A stretch of DNA of 64,000 bases from Methanosarcina sp. Lineage in GTDB: Archaea > Halobacteriota > Methanosarcinia > Methanosarcinales > Methanosarcinaceae. The notes beneath the pieces are model-generated. The model ran no database searches, was not told where the DNA came from, and saw nothing but the letters and a program-made list of their open reading frames with translations. This document shows, one piece after another, positions 52,141 to 61,725 of the stretch (positions are counted from its first letter, which is position 1; each line of letters begins with the position of its first letter). The translations under genes were made by a program, and so were the position numbers. The DNA lies in the NCBI RefSeq assembly GCF_028693135.1, contig NZ_JAQUVZ010000002.1:62001-126000 (forward strand), read 5' to 3'.

Positions 52141-52321
52141 AAACTATTTTACAATTTTCTTTCATGTCTTCAAAAATAATAGTCTTCTCGTTACGTCTTT
52201 CTGCAACGATAGCCAGATCGTGGAGATCCTCTTTCATTTTTTCATATTCCTCTATAGGAAGAATAATCGCCACTTTTTCCCCATTTTCATTAACCACGTA
52301 TTGTCTATTCGCATCGGTCAC
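52004..52321 (-). CDS. Phd/YefM-like antitoxin, probably with abnormal end
   Basis: From GTG 52321 the ORF reads VTDANRQYVVNENGEKVAII, then LPIEEYEKMKEDLHDLAIVA and ERRNEKTIIFEDMKENC. This is the Phd/YefM-type antitoxin pattern. The start has GGTGG upstream and a TATA-like CGTATAAAAAC about 40 bp further. After about residue 68 the sequence becomes unrelated (TPAHTPQIPQNPPVS) and runs 137 bp into the antisense of hepT. A normal antitoxin would end near residue 70, so a frameshift or lost stop codon is likely. No toxin partner is adjacent. A longer start at 52405 is possible. Confidence 0.5.
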   Translation of the reverse strand: MTDANRQYVVNENGEKVAIILPIEEYEKMKEDLHDLAIVAERRNEKTIIFEDMKENCKIVFTQSLSSQYTPAHTPQIPQNPPVSRSGILSELPDPLHHTCGQAHS

Positions 52322-52544
52322 ATAACCACCTTTTTCAGGAAAAAACCAAAATCTGTTTTTATACGCATTTATCTTCCTTTCAGGGATAACCTTTTTTTCG
52401 CACATTAATTAACTGCAAGGCGCATGTTCTTGATAAATGAGTAATTAAGGATATGATCAAGACTTACTTATAAGTACTGAACATAAAAGTATATTAGGAA
52501 TATTTTTGCTAATAACAATTAAAAGCCAGAACCTGAGAGGCCAC

Positions 52545-52877
52545 ATGACAGTCAAAACCACTCCAGTACCAACGGGCGAAAAAACGAAAGATGCAGCATA
52601 TTTCACAAAAATTCTACGGCAATACCTTCCGGAGCTTTCAAAAAAATATAGCATCAGCTATCTGGGAATCTTCGGATCTTACGCCCGCGGGGAACAGAAA
52701 GAAGATAGCGACCTTGATGTTCTGGTAGAATTTTCTAAAACACCTGATCTCTTTGAATTCATAGGGCTCAAACAGGACCTTTCGGATATGCTGGGAGTGA
52801 AAGTAGACCTTGTCATGAAAAGTTCACTGAAGCCAACAATTGGAGAAAGAATTCTTGAAGAGGTTGTGCAGTTATAA
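52545..52877 (+). CDS. Orphan MntA-like nucleotidyltransferase
   Basis: The 110-residue protein starts at ATG 52545 with GAGAGG upstream. It has the minimal nucleotidyltransferase motif GIFGSYARGEQKEDSDLDVLVEF near residues 37-59 and a third acid in VKVDLVMK near 85. It is a relative of the mntA product at 51258 but of another subgroup (IFGSYARGE). A HEPN partner gene does not follow. It lies between other toxin-antitoxin genes. Confidence 0.82.
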   Translation: MTVKTTPVPTGEKTKDAAYFTKILRQYLPELSKKYSISYLGIFGSYARGEQKEDSDLDVLVEFSKTPDLFEFIGLKQDLSDMLGVKVDLVMKSSLKPTIGERILEEVVQL

Positions 52878-52904
52878 GAGGGCTTTATCAAGCACAAAAG
52901 GCAT

Positions 52905-53114
52905 TTAATCTATTCTAAGCAAATCACTTGCATAGCCAAGGCAAGCCTGAATATCTTCATGTGTAAGGCCTGGATAATTCCGCAGGATCTCAGATTCAGG
53001 CCAGTCCTTAGCCAGTAAGTCGATAACGAACTCAACTGCCAGGCGTGTGCCTTTGATTACAGGTTTGCCCGCAAGAACTGCAGGGTCAATAATGATACGT
53101 TCTCTCCAGGTCAT
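52905..53114 (-). CDS. DUF433 family protein (antitoxin-like)
   Basis: The 69-residue protein matches DUF433: RIIIDPAVLAGKPVIKGTRL near residues 6-25, then VIDLLAKDWPESEILRNYPG and LTHEDIQACLGYASDLL. These helix-turn-helix proteins usually form a pair with a PIN-like DUF5615 toxin. Here no such toxin gene is next to it. It is read leftwards, convergent with the nucleotidyltransferase gene at 52545. Confidence 0.88.
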   Translation of the reverse strand: MTWRERIIIDPAVLAGKPVIKGTRLAVEFVIDLLAKDWPESEILRNYPGLTHEDIQACLGYASDLLRID

Positions 53115-53332
53115 AAGATTGCACCTGATTAGAATATGAGCCTGTCAGGTATTTAGGTTTAAGGTGGGATATCATCCGGTCCAGGAGAGAAAGTGCCATG
53201 AAGTAAAAAATACCCAAAATATAAAATCAACTGTAAAAACCACTTTTATCTCCGCAGCCGAATCCACCAAAAATAGTCAGTACCTGCTTGGAACTGCATC
53301 TGGACTTTACAAATAGCTTTTTAAACTACACA

Positions 53333-53725
53333 TCAATAACCTATAACTTCAAGTTCTGGCACTTCTTTGAAATGGTTATCTCTGGTAACTATTTTCTCAT
53401 CATAACACAGTACTATAGCAGCTATGAGTTCATCGAATGCCCCAATGACTCTTCCTTTTGAGAGCAAACTTGCAGAAAGGGAAGCAAAGACTTCATAGAC
53501 CGATTCTTCAAGCTCCAGAACCTGAAAACATTCCAGAAGCTTCCTGATTTCTTCCAGATTCTGGTGCGTCTTTCCGGACAGGTATGCTCCCCTGTACAGT
53601 TCAAGTACATTAATCTCGGTCGTGCTGAAAGAAACTCCTTCGGCTTCCATTTCAGCCAGTTTTTGATGGGCTTCCGTCTTTCCCCTTAAGAGGTCCACAA
53701 TAAAAGAGGTATCAAGCACCGGCAT
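53333..53725 (-). CDS. vapC: VapC-type PIN-domain toxin
   Basis: The protein of about 130 residues (from Met 53725, [15 protein letters not shown]) is a PIN ribonuclease. Acidic residues are D4 in LDTS, E near 38 in [12 protein letters not shown] near 95 in [12 protein letters not shown] and D near 115 in [10 protein letters not shown]. Together they form the metal site of VapC toxins. It overlaps the antitoxin gene vapB by a few bases at 53712-53725. The earlier Met at 53734 is an alternative. Confidence 0.9.
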   Translation of the reverse strand: MPVLDTSFIVDLLRGKTEAHQKLAEMEAEGVSFSTTEINVLELYRGAYLSGKTHQNLEEIRKLLECFQVLELEESVYEVFASLSASLLSKGRVIGAFDELIAAIVLCYDEKIVTRDNHFKEVPELEVIGY

Positions 53726-53951
53726 CAAAATCAACTTCCCTCATCTTTGCCGCTCTCATGTCCCTTGAAGCTTTTTCGATTGCATCGGCGAGTTCGGGGT
53801 TGGAGCCTATTTCTGCGAGCACTTCCGAGAGCTTTCTTTTTTTAGGATAGTACTTAATGATCACGTCTGAGAAGCTATCTTTTTCTGAAATTTTGAGGCT
53901 TTTTAGCTTCTCATAAGCCTCATCACTTATGCTGATCGTTCTGGTTGGCAT
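53712..53951 (-). CDS. vapB: VapB-type antitoxin
   Basis: The 79-residue protein starts [20 protein letters not shown] and continues [15 protein letters not shown]. This is the ribbon-helix-helix / DUF217 type start of archaeal VapB antitoxins, with a helical C-terminal end that would bind VapC. The ATG at 53951 follows TGTATGTATGTGTATTTAAG about 20 bp upstream and has no strong ribosome site. The gene overlaps vapC. Longer in-frame readings upstream are not conserved in type. Confidence 0.85.
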   Translation of the reverse strand: MPTRTISISDEAYEKLKSLKISEKDSFSDVIIKYYPKKRKLSEVLAEIGSNPELADAIEKASRDMRAAKMREVDFDAGA

Positions 53952-54105
53952 GATAATATCTGTGTATGTATGTGTATTTAAGATTTTCAATAGGAAATGT
54001 GTGACCTGAAAAGAAGCTGAACAAAAAAAGAAGGAGCGGGTTGCTTGAACCCGCATTTTATACCAAAAAGAGCTGTGCATCAAAAAGATGCGTTTAAACT
54101 AACGC

Positions 54106-57100
54106 TCATTTTTTCGGTTTATCCTTTTTGCTGTCCTTTTCAATCACCTTTATTAAATCACTCCCTTCAAAACTTGCCATATCTGAAGAAATTCCATTAT
54201 CATACTCTACTTTGCCCGTGAAGGTGACTTTTACCTGATCTCCGGCTTTAAGGATGCCTTCAACTGTTTTCCGGTCAAATTTGAGCATTCTCTCGGGAAT
54301 CCCGTCGCCATCCCGATCCATCAGATATTCGCTTTTATCCTTGACAAAGCCGTACTTCGGATCCGTAACTGCCGAAACTTCACCATTCAGGGACACGCTG
54401 GATGCATTGATTCCGGCGACATCATACCCATCAGGAAGTTCGATGTAAGCAGTGACCCATTCCCCGCCGCTTCCCAGGTTCAGGGTATCGGGGTCGAAAT
54501 CAACTGTTGCCACAATCGGAAGAACCGTGACTGTTAGCTGGTCCTCCCCGATTCCACCGTCATCTTCTGTGATATTGAGGAATACGGTATACTCCCCGGC
54601 ATCGAAATAATTGAAATTCCCTGAAACCGTACCTGTAGAATCAGGATACTCGTTTTCTTCAGAGACAGAACCAGCTTTGACAGTTCCTTCCCCGAAGTTC
54701 CATTCGGCGGTGTGTGTGTCCAGCCAACCGGGGTCTGAGAAAGTGCCTGTAAAGGGGACAAGATCGCCGGCTGTAACTGTAATATCAGAGCCTGAGTCCA
54801 CAACTGGTATAGCATTATTTACAGTAACCAACAGTGTGTCGTTTCCTAAATCCCCTTCTTCGTCAGTTACAGTTAAGTTGACTGTATAGATTCCATCATC
54901 GGCGTAGGCATGGGAAGTTGTAAGGGAACTATCTTCTACAGACCCGTCACCAAAGTCCCAGTGGTAAGAATAGGTATGCGACCCTGAAGCTGTAAAGCTC
55001 CCTTCAAAGTTTACAGTGGTTCCTTCCTCGACAGTCTGGTTAGATCCTGCTTTAACCATTATAGGTGCTTTTTTGGTTGTCGCAGTTAAGTTGACCCACG
55101 TCTCATTCACGTTCCCGTTGATATCCACCGTGCGCGTACCGATAGTGTAATCCGTTTCGGGCTCTAGGCCGGTGGCGTTGAAGTATTCGGCAGAGGTGTT
55201 GGTCCGGAAGGTGCCGTTCAGGTAGATCTCGGTGTGGTTGAAATCGGCATCTGTGGGGTTTATCCATGTCCAGTTGACCCATGTAGTACCGTTGGTGGAT
55301 TGGAGATCGGTAATGCTCGAAGGCGGTAAATTATCGGGCGTTAGAGCAGTATATGAAGTAGAATTATCCCAGGCAACATTACCTGCTTCATCAACAGCGG
55401 ATACATTTACAAAATGAGTACCTTCAATCGCTGTAATACTTCCTTTCCATAGACTTCCATCCTGATTGAGGAGTGGAATATCATTTGCTTTTACACCGCT
55501 GACTCCAACATTATCCGTAACATTGACTGTAACGTTAATCGTAGAGCCGGTTGTGGTACTGGTCGGCAATAATATTACAGATTCAATTACAGGAGAATCA
55601 GTGTCTGGCAAAGATCCTGTTTTTGCACTGTCATTAACCCACGTCTCATTCACATTCCCGTGAATATCCACCGTGCGCGTACCGATGGTGTAATCTGTTT
55701 CGGGTTGGAGGCCGGTGGTGTTGAAGTATTCTGTAGAGGTGTTGGTCTGGAAGATGTTATTGAGGTAGATTTCAGTGTGGTTAAAATCGGGATCAGTGGG
55801 GTTCTGCCATGTCCAATTGACCCAGCTAGAGTCTGCTGTTGATTGGAGATACATAACAGTTGACGGAGGCGTAGTATCTTTCTGTCTAATAGTTTCTGTG
55901 GAATCAACGCTTCCGTCACTTCCCAAATCGTGATCAATTACGACCTCTGTATTAGAAATATCATTCCAGCTTGAAGGCTTTATGAATACAGTAGAGTCTC
56001 CTTCAACGACAATATTTTTTAGACTATCATCTGAATTCTGACTGACTCCTGCCTGTTCAAGATATAAACTGCATGTTCTTGGCAGACCATGATTTTGCAC
56101 AATAATGATTCCATCAACGTTTGATAAGTTAATAGCACCATTTACCTCAATATTTGAAAGATTGAGACGCGCTATTTGTGCAACCCCCGTTTCTTGTTTT
56201 TCCAGCATGAGGCTAAGTGTGGACGTTCCACTGCCGGAAACGAATTCAACGCTTGAACCACCTTCAGGAATATTCAGTTCATCAATAGAACCCGGAGAAA
56301 CTTGGGCATCTGCAATTACCAAGCTATTTGTCTTAAAGACAGTTACAGTAACAATACCATCGTCTAACCCAATAATTTCTCTTTTGAGGTTCATATCCGG
56401 TATCAGATACATTTCTGATGAATCTAACGATTCATCCTGCCAAGGGACTGGCCAAACTTTATATGCACCTTCGATGTCATTAATATATTCTTTACCAGCA
56501 TATCCGAGACGATTACCGAATACATTAGTATATAGCAAATGTGCATAAGAAGATACCTCTTCTATTTCCAGAAATTTATCCGGTTTTTGTTCAATCGAGG
56601 ACAAGCTCACAGCGGTCATTGCATTGATTCTAAAATAGTTATCATATTCCCCGTCTACATATTCCCCCTTAGCTTGATCCCGTAATGGAAACACAGTGTG
56701 TTGTTTTAAGTTAAAAATAAAACACAAGTTGTTATTATCAGGATTATTGCAATCGTACACAAATACTTTAGCGGTATTATGACTCTGAGATTCTTCTATC
56801 CTATAGGGAACAACTGCGTGCGATTTCATAACCATTTTCGTTTCTTTACCTTGATATGGTTCCCCTTCATCGTATTTACCGTTTCCGTCTGTGTCTGTAT
56901 ATGGATAACTACACCAGTTAAACACTAAAACCATTGGATCATTTATCCAATTCCCACTAGACATACGGTTTTTTATGGTATTGTAAACATCGTTTTGATC
57001 CTCATAACTATCTGCCTCCTTAATGATATCTGGGCAATACCATGTCCCCTGATAATAAGTAGTCCAATCAGTTGGAGTCGAGAAGATAGATGGAAATACT

Positions 57101-59091
57101 TCCCATGTTCTTGGTGAAGGATCCCATTCGCCGTTACCATTATAATCAATTGTAACTAATTCATTGAATACGTCCGCGCCATCTAAATCACGGTACCTCC
57201 CGAAGGATGGCAAGGTACTTTTTCCGCAAAGATCCCAACTTCTTAAATTATTTTTGTATAACATCAGACTACTTGCAGACATGCCGAAACAGCACCCCCC
57301 CCATATCGTAGTGGCGTAGTTCTGATCGTAAAATTTATTTGCTATATCACCACTTGCCAAGTCCCCGTACCTATAATGAAACATTTCCCATGATAACACA
57401 GAGGGCCATGAATCAAAATTCTCAAACTGATACCCATTAGGGTTAGGTCTGAATGTCGTATTTATAATGGTAGGTAAAGCATTTTTATACTCCACTTGAT
57501 AAGAATTTCCATCCCAATAAATATTCCCGCCTTCAAACTCACAGTAATCATGTCCATCTGTGTTTGTGATCTGATCCTTAATCGGGAAACCTAAATCGCT
57601 ATATGTTCCTTTCATCTCAGTATATAATTCATCTAATTCTCCATAAGTGACAAATGATTCTCCCCTTTGCAAGTGACCTACATTTTCTCCATCTTTATCG
57701 CTAATCCAGTGTATAGTGCCTGTTTCAAACTTTGTATATCTTCCTGTTGTTTTCCCAGGCTGTATCGCTGCTTCTCCCTCATCGCTTGCAACAGATCCTA
57801 ATTTATCTTTATCCTCAGCCTCCAAATAACGATACTTCTGCCAGATTGCCCCATGAATATAAAATGCAGAATTTTTAATGGGATTGTACATGATTACGCC
57901 ACCTGGAACTCCAGGTAAATCAGGAAAGTCCTGTACTTGAAATCCGAATGCATAATGAACTTCAGTAGTTGGATCTCCCAATGCGCTTGGACCAATTTCA
58001 CCAGGGAGTATTCCACCATTATTTTTGTAGGCTTCAATAAACTTCTGTGTAATATCTGGTGTAGTGGCATTTTGACCTACTGTTATGGTAGATAGTTCTA
58101 GTGCTGGGCCCACTGCAATTCCAGTAGGAGCATCTACAGGCACCGTGGCTGTAACATTGTTGGTTGTTGTGTTAATCACAGAGACACTGTTGCTGCCCCA
58201 GTTCGCTACATATACCTTTGTTCCATCCGGGTTGACTGCAACTCCAGAAGGATAGCTTCCTACAGGCACCGTGGCTGTAACATTGTTGGTTGTTGTGTTA
58301 ATTACAGAGACAGTGGAGCTACCTGCATTCACCACATATACCTTTGTTCCATCTGGAGTGACTGAAACCCCCACGGGATTATTTCCTACAGGCGTTGTGG
58401 CTGTAACAGTGTTTGTGGCTGTGTCAATTACAGAGACAGTTTTGCTGCCTGAGTTCGTCACATATACCTTTGTTCCATCCGGGCTGACTGCAACTCCAAT
58501 TGGACCGCTTCCTACAAGCACCTCGGCGACAGCGTTTGTGGCTGTATCAATTACAGAGACGATGTTGGTGTACCAGTTCGCTACATATACCTTTGATCCA
58601 TCGGGAACAACTGCAACCCCCTGAGGATTGTCTCCTACGTTCACTGTGGCTGTGACAGTATTAGTTGCTGTGTCAATTATAGAGACATTGTCGTCAAAAT
58701 CGTTCGTTACATATACCTTTGTTCCATCCGGGCTGACTGCAACTCCAGCTGGACCGTTTCCTACATCCACTGTGGCTGTAACATTGTTCGTGGATGTGCT
58801 AATTACAGAGACAGTGTTGCTGACTGAATTCGCCACATATACCTTTGATCCATCGGTAGCAACTGCAACTCCGGTAGAATTCATTCCTACAGGCACCGTG
58901 GCTGTAACATTGTTTGTGGCTGTGTCAATTACAAAGACAATGTTGTTCCAGTTCGTCACATATGCATATTGCACCGTGGGAGAAGCACTTTGTACAGGAG
59001 CTGCCGATGCCGTAGATGAAATGAGAATTAAAAATAAAATCATGGCTGTTGAAACTAAAGCCAGTGAATACAATTTTTCCTTAAATTTCAT
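54106..59091 (-). CDS. Large multidomain surface protein: YVTN propeller, peptidase-like, Fn3, PKD
   Basis: The 1661-residue protein has a signal peptide (1-31). Residues about 40-330 hold some seven YVTN-type propeller repeats (GTKVYVTN, ATNTVTATV). LGFP-type repeats follow (about 420-540). A segment near 570-800 has a cysteine-peptidase-like order: Cys in IWGGCCFGMSASS near 600, His in KSHAVVPY near 758 and a VYDCNNP near 778. Two near-identical Fn3-like domains (about 1075-1165 and 1255-1340) flank an Ig-like one. Two PKD domains (about 1345-1525) precede a C-terminal beta domain. There is no membrane helix at the end. A run of eight G lies in the Cys motif. Ribosome site GGAG is upstream. 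Confidence 0.82.
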   Translation of the reverse strand: MKFKEKLYSLALVSTAMILFLILISSTASAAPVQSASPTVQYAYVTNWNNIVFVIDTATNNVTATVPVGMNSTGVAVATDGSKVYVANSVSNTVSVISTSTNNVTATVDVGNGPAGVAVSPDGTKVYVTNDFDDNVSIIDTATNTVTATVNVGDNPQGVAVVPDGSKVYVANWYTNIVSVIDTATNAVAEVLVGSGPIGVAVSPDGTKVYVTNSGSKTVSVIDTATNTVTATTPVGNNPVGVSVTPDGTKVYVVNAGSSTVSVINTTTNNVTATVPVGSYPSGVAVNPDGTKVYVANWGSNSVSVINTTTNNVTATVPVDAPTGIAVGPALELSTITVGQNATTPDITQKFIEAYKNNGGILPGEIGPSALGDPTTEVHYAFGFQVQDFPDLPGVPGGVIMYNPIKNSAFYIHGAIWQKYRYLEAEDKDKLGSVASDEGEAAIQPGKTTGRYTKFETGTIHWISDKDGENVGHLQRGESFVTYGELDELYTEMKGTYSDLGFPIKDQITNTDGHDYCEFEGGNIYWDGNSYQVEYKNALPTIINTTFRPNPNGYQFENFDSWPSVLSWEMFHYRYGDLASGDIANKFYDQNYATTIWGGCCFGMSASSLMLYKNNLRSWDLCGKSTLPSFGRYRDLDGADVFNELVTIDYNGNGEWDPSPRTWEVFPSIFSTPTDWTTYYQGTWYCPDIIKEADSYEDQNDVYNTIKNRMSSGNWINDPMVLVFNWCSYPYTDTDGNGKYDEGEPYQGKETKMVMKSHAVVPYRIEESQSHNTAKVFVYDCNNPDNNNLCFIFNLKQHTVFPLRDQAKGEYVDGEYDNYFRINAMTAVSLSSIEQKPDKFLEIEEVSSYAHLLYTNVFGNRLGYAGKEYINDIEGAYKVWPVPWQDESLDSSEMYLIPDMNLKREIIGLDDGIVTVTVFKTNSLVIADAQVSPGSIDELNIPEGGSSVEFVSGSGTSTLSLMLEKQETGVAQIARLNLSNIEVNGAINLSNVDGIIIVQNHGLPRTCSLYLEQAGVSQNSDDSLKNIVVEGDSTVFIKPSSWNDISNTEVVIDHDLGSDGSVDSTETIRQKDTTPPSTVMYLQSTADSSWVNWTWQNPTDPDFNHTEIYLNNIFQTNTSTEYFNTTGLQPETDYTIGTRTVDIHGNVNETWVNDSAKTGSLPDTDSPVIESVILLPTSTTTGSTINVTVNVTDNVGVSGVKANDIPLLNQDGSLWKGSITAIEGTHFVNVSAVDEAGNVAWDNSTSYTALTPDNLPPSSITDLQSTNGTTWVNWTWINPTDADFNHTEIYLNGTFRTNTSAEYFNATGLEPETDYTIGTRTVDINGNVNETWVNLTATTKKAPIMVKAGSNQTVEEGTTVNFEGSFTASGSHTYSYHWDFGDGSVEDSSLTTSHAYADDGIYTVNLTVTDEEGDLGNDTLLVTVNNAIPVVDSGSDITVTAGDLVPFTGTFSDPGWLDTHTAEWNFGEGTVKAGSVSEENEYPDSTGTVSGNFNYFDAGEYTVFLNITEDDGGIGEDQLTVTVLPIVATVDFDPDTLNLGSGGEWVTAYIELPDGYDVAGINASSVSLNGEVSAVTDPKYGFVKDKSEYLMDRDGDGIPERMLKFDRKTVEGILKAGDQVKVTFTGKVEYDNGISSDMASFEGSDLIKVIEKDSKKDKPKK

Positions 59092-59819
59092 TTATTCTTC
59101 TCCTATTCTCAAATTTTGAATATTTTTTCAAATATATACTTTACAAAAATTAAATAATATGAAGCGATTTATCCAAAGACATAGGTCTGATCGAAACAAA
59201 TCTACATAGAAATAGCCTAGGTTTTTCGTTACAAAAACCGTAAAATGGAGACCTTGAATCTATATTCCGCAGTATTTTTTCCAAAAATTAAGAGAATCTT
59301 AAGTCCTCTTACCACTAAGATTTCCAATCCTCATCCTCGCATTTTTAAAACTAATCAAACCCATAACTCACTGAAACTTTCTTATTCGAGATTCATCCCG
59401 AAAAACCGTACCTGTTTTTCCCACTGAACCGTGAACTCTATAGAATCAGATTTCTTTCCCGACCTCGCCTTTATATTATGATACTTTTGCGAACCCCGCT
59501 TACAGTAGACATATAATAAATATGTGAATAAAATATATATACTAAGTAAAATATTAGTCAAAGTTAAAAAGAAAGAACAATAGATAAACATTTCTTTTTG
59601 TAATTAAGATATGATAAAATATGAGGGCATGTTTGAAAAAAACATATAAATTATGCGGGGAAAAAACTAGCTTATCGAGATATGAACACATAGAAATCTG
59701 GAAGAGCTATTTATGAAAAAATTTAATTTATGAAGAGGTACCAAATATTGAATATAAAAAGCAGTTGAAAAAAAGAAGCAAAAAATCAATCCGCAGGCAC
59801 CTCCAGAAGAAAGCACCCG
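59092..59819. other. AT-rich gap, no gene recognised
   Basis: AAAGTATATATTTG (read leftwards near 59136) is a TATA-like box for the surface protein gene. I see no further gene up to the fpo terminator; small ORFs here are AT-rich and lack ribosome sites. Confidence 0.4.
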
Positions 59820-59862
59820 CCAAAAATAGAAAAGAAATAAAGCCGCCTTTAAAAAGCAGCTT
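59820..59862 (-). terminator. Terminator of the fpo operon
   Basis: Read leftwards, AAGCTGC / GCGGCTT with one wobble forms a 7 bp stem, followed by TTATTTCTTTTCTATTTTT. It lies just after the fpoO stop codon at 59871. Confidence 0.7.
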
Positions 59863-59870
59863 CAATTTAC

Positions 59871-60233
59871 TTAATGATGTGCGTGTTTCTGCTCGATCTG
59901 CTCTCTCTTGTATCCTATATAAGCCTCATCGACCGCCTTCAGGCACTTTTTGCAGACGTATACATCTTTTTTTACGACCCCTTTTGAGAAATCAGGGATC
60001 TGCAGTTTCACAGGGAAAACCCCGGTTTTATCTCCGCAGAGGGCGCATCTGTTTTTTCTGCATGAATTCTGGTTTTTGTCTACAGTTAAGTGGGTTTTCT
60101 GGGCGGAATCGAGACAGGTCTCACAGAGCCCTTTCCAGACCCCGTTGGGGTAAGCGAATTTGAGGAGGGGGCGGATAGCCCGGACCGGGATGACGGTCGG
60201 GATTGCACGCCCGCAAAGATCACAATCTGTCAT
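59871..60233 (-). CDS. fpoO: F420H2 dehydrogenase subunit FpoO
   Basis: The 120-residue protein is the last gene of the fpo operon. It has four CxxC pairs: CDLCGRAIP at residue 4, CETCLDSA near 36, CALCGDKTG near 62 and CKKCLKAVDEA near 94. These suggest an iron-sulfur or zinc site. FpoO is specific to the Methanosarcina F420H2:methanophenazine oxidoreductase and is thought to help electron input or reach methanophenazine. It starts 13 bp after fpoN and ends at a terminator, so it is operon-distal. Confidence 0.9.
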   Translation of the reverse strand: MTDCDLCGRAIPTVIPVRAIRPLLKFAYPNGVWKGLCETCLDSAQKTHLTVDKNQNSCRKNRCALCGDKTGVFPVKLQIPDFSKGVVKKDVYVCKKCLKAVDEAYIGYKREQIEQKHAHH

Positions 60234-60246
60234 TTCTCATACCTCC

Positions 60247-61722
60247 TTATAATGGCATTAGTACCATTGCTGCTTTCATAGCCATCTCCACGAAGGGTTC
60301 GGGCCAGAGGCCCATTGCCAGCACGCCGGCCACTGCAACCAGAAGGGCTGCTGCGTATGGGAGAGGAATGCTGACCTTTTTACCCTCGGGGGGCATGAAG
60401 TACATGTATTTCACAAGCCGTGCGTAGTAGAACAGTGAAAGGGCACTGTTCAGGATTGCAATCACTGCAAGCCAGGTCATGCCTGCCTGAATGGTTGAGG
60501 AGAAGAGCACGAACTTGGCCATGAAACCTGCAGTCGGGGGGATGCCTGCAAGGGCAAAGACGAAAATCGTCATGGAAAGGGCTGCCAGAGGCATTCTCTT
60601 CCCAAGGCCCCTGAAGCTGTCAAGATGATCGGGAATATCGAGGTTGCCCGTCTTTTCCGAGGTAACCATCCAGACAACTACTCCGGCTGCGATAAAAGCT
60701 CCTGCTTTCATAAAGGCATGGGCAAGGGCGTACATGATACCGCCGGTAAGAGCTACCGGGGTCATGACGGCAAAAGCCATTGCAATGTATCCTGCCTGTG
60801 CCAGGGAGGAGTAGGCAAGCATCCTTTTTACGCTGGTCTGAGCAACTGCGACCACGTTTCCGAAGGTCATGGTGACCACTGCAAGGATGGTGAAAGCAAG
60901 CTGCCAGTCAGGCTGAAGGGCTGCAAGAGCCACAATGAAAATCCTGAAGGCTGCCACGAATCCCATCTTCTTGGACCCGGCTGCAAGCAGGGCGGAAACA
61001 ACTGAAGGGGACCCCTGATAGGTATCCGGAGCCCACATATGGAAGGGCACAAGCGCCATCTTGAAGCCGAAACCTGCAAGCAGCAGCACGACTGCGACAA
61101 GCCCTATAGGGTTTTGTGTAAGGAGGCCGGAGTTTGCAGCAATCATGGGGATGCTGGTAGTGCCGGTTGCCCCGTAGACAAAGGAAATCCCGAAGAGCAT
61201 GAGCGCTGCGGAAACCGAGCCGATCACGAAGTATTTCATGGCTCCTTCGAGAGACCTTGCGTTCTGCTTTTCAAAGCCTGCAAGAGCGTAGGTTGCAAGA
61301 CTTGCCAGCTCAAAGGCACAGAAGAGCACGATAAGGTCGTTTGCCGATGCCACAACCATCATTCCGAAGGTTGCAAAGAGCATCAGGGTGTAGAACTCTT
61401 CTGTGTGCTCACTGTTTTCAGTATACTTGATTGCAGCAAGAGAAACGATCAGAGCAACTACCAGGAAGACCAGTTTGAAAAACTGGGAGAGGGCATCGAT
61501 ACTCAGGGTGTCTGAGAAAATAGCATATTCAACCTGGAAGCCTTCCATCGTCAGAAGCCCGAAGCTTTTAACCGTCAGAGCAAGAGCTGCAAGGATTCCC
61601 AGGGTTGCCAGGTAACCCAGTACATTCTTAGACTTGGGGGACAGGAAGACTCCAGTCAGAAGTACGACCAGTCCAGTTGCAACTAATACAATTTCAGGTG
61701 CAAGATACATTAATTCATTCAT
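60247..61722 (-). CDS. fpoN: F420H2 dehydrogenase subunit FpoN
   Basis: The 491-residue antiporter-like membrane subunit is homologous to NuoN of complex I. It has about 14 helices. Typical motifs are the lysine/glutamate-bearing helices around CAFELASLATYALAGF near 133, FGFKMALVPFHMWAPDTYQGSP near 223, and KRMLAYSSLAQAGYIAMAF near 300. It takes part in proton pumping during electron transfer from F420H2 to methanophenazine. It starts 3 bp after the fpoM stop codon. Length fits the family. Confidence 0.95.
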   Translation of the reverse strand: MNELMYLAPEIVLVATGLVVLLTGVFLSPKSKNVLGYLATLGILAALALTVKSFGLLTMEGFQVEYAIFSDTLSIDALSQFFKLVFLVVALIVSLAAIKYTENSEHTEEFYTLMLFATFGMMVVASANDLIVLFCAFELASLATYALAGFEKQNARSLEGAMKYFVIGSVSAALMLFGISFVYGATGTTSIPMIAANSGLLTQNPIGLVAVVLLLAGFGFKMALVPFHMWAPDTYQGSPSVVSALLAAGSKKMGFVAAFRIFIVALAALQPDWQLAFTILAVVTMTFGNVVAVAQTSVKRMLAYSSLAQAGYIAMAFAVMTPVALTGGIMYALAHAFMKAGAFIAAGVVVWMVTSEKTGNLDIPDHLDSFRGLGKRMPLAALSMTIFVFALAGIPPTAGFMAKFVLFSSTIQAGMTWLAVIAILNSALSLFYYARLVKYMYFMPPEGKKVSIPLPYAAALLVAVAGVLAMGLWPEPFVEMAMKAAMVLMPL

Positions 61723-61725
61723 ATC

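Noticed and set aside
52506-52544. Upstream TTG extension of the orphan nucleotidyltransferase
   Set aside because: The ATG at 52545 has a good ribosome site and gives the normal family length.
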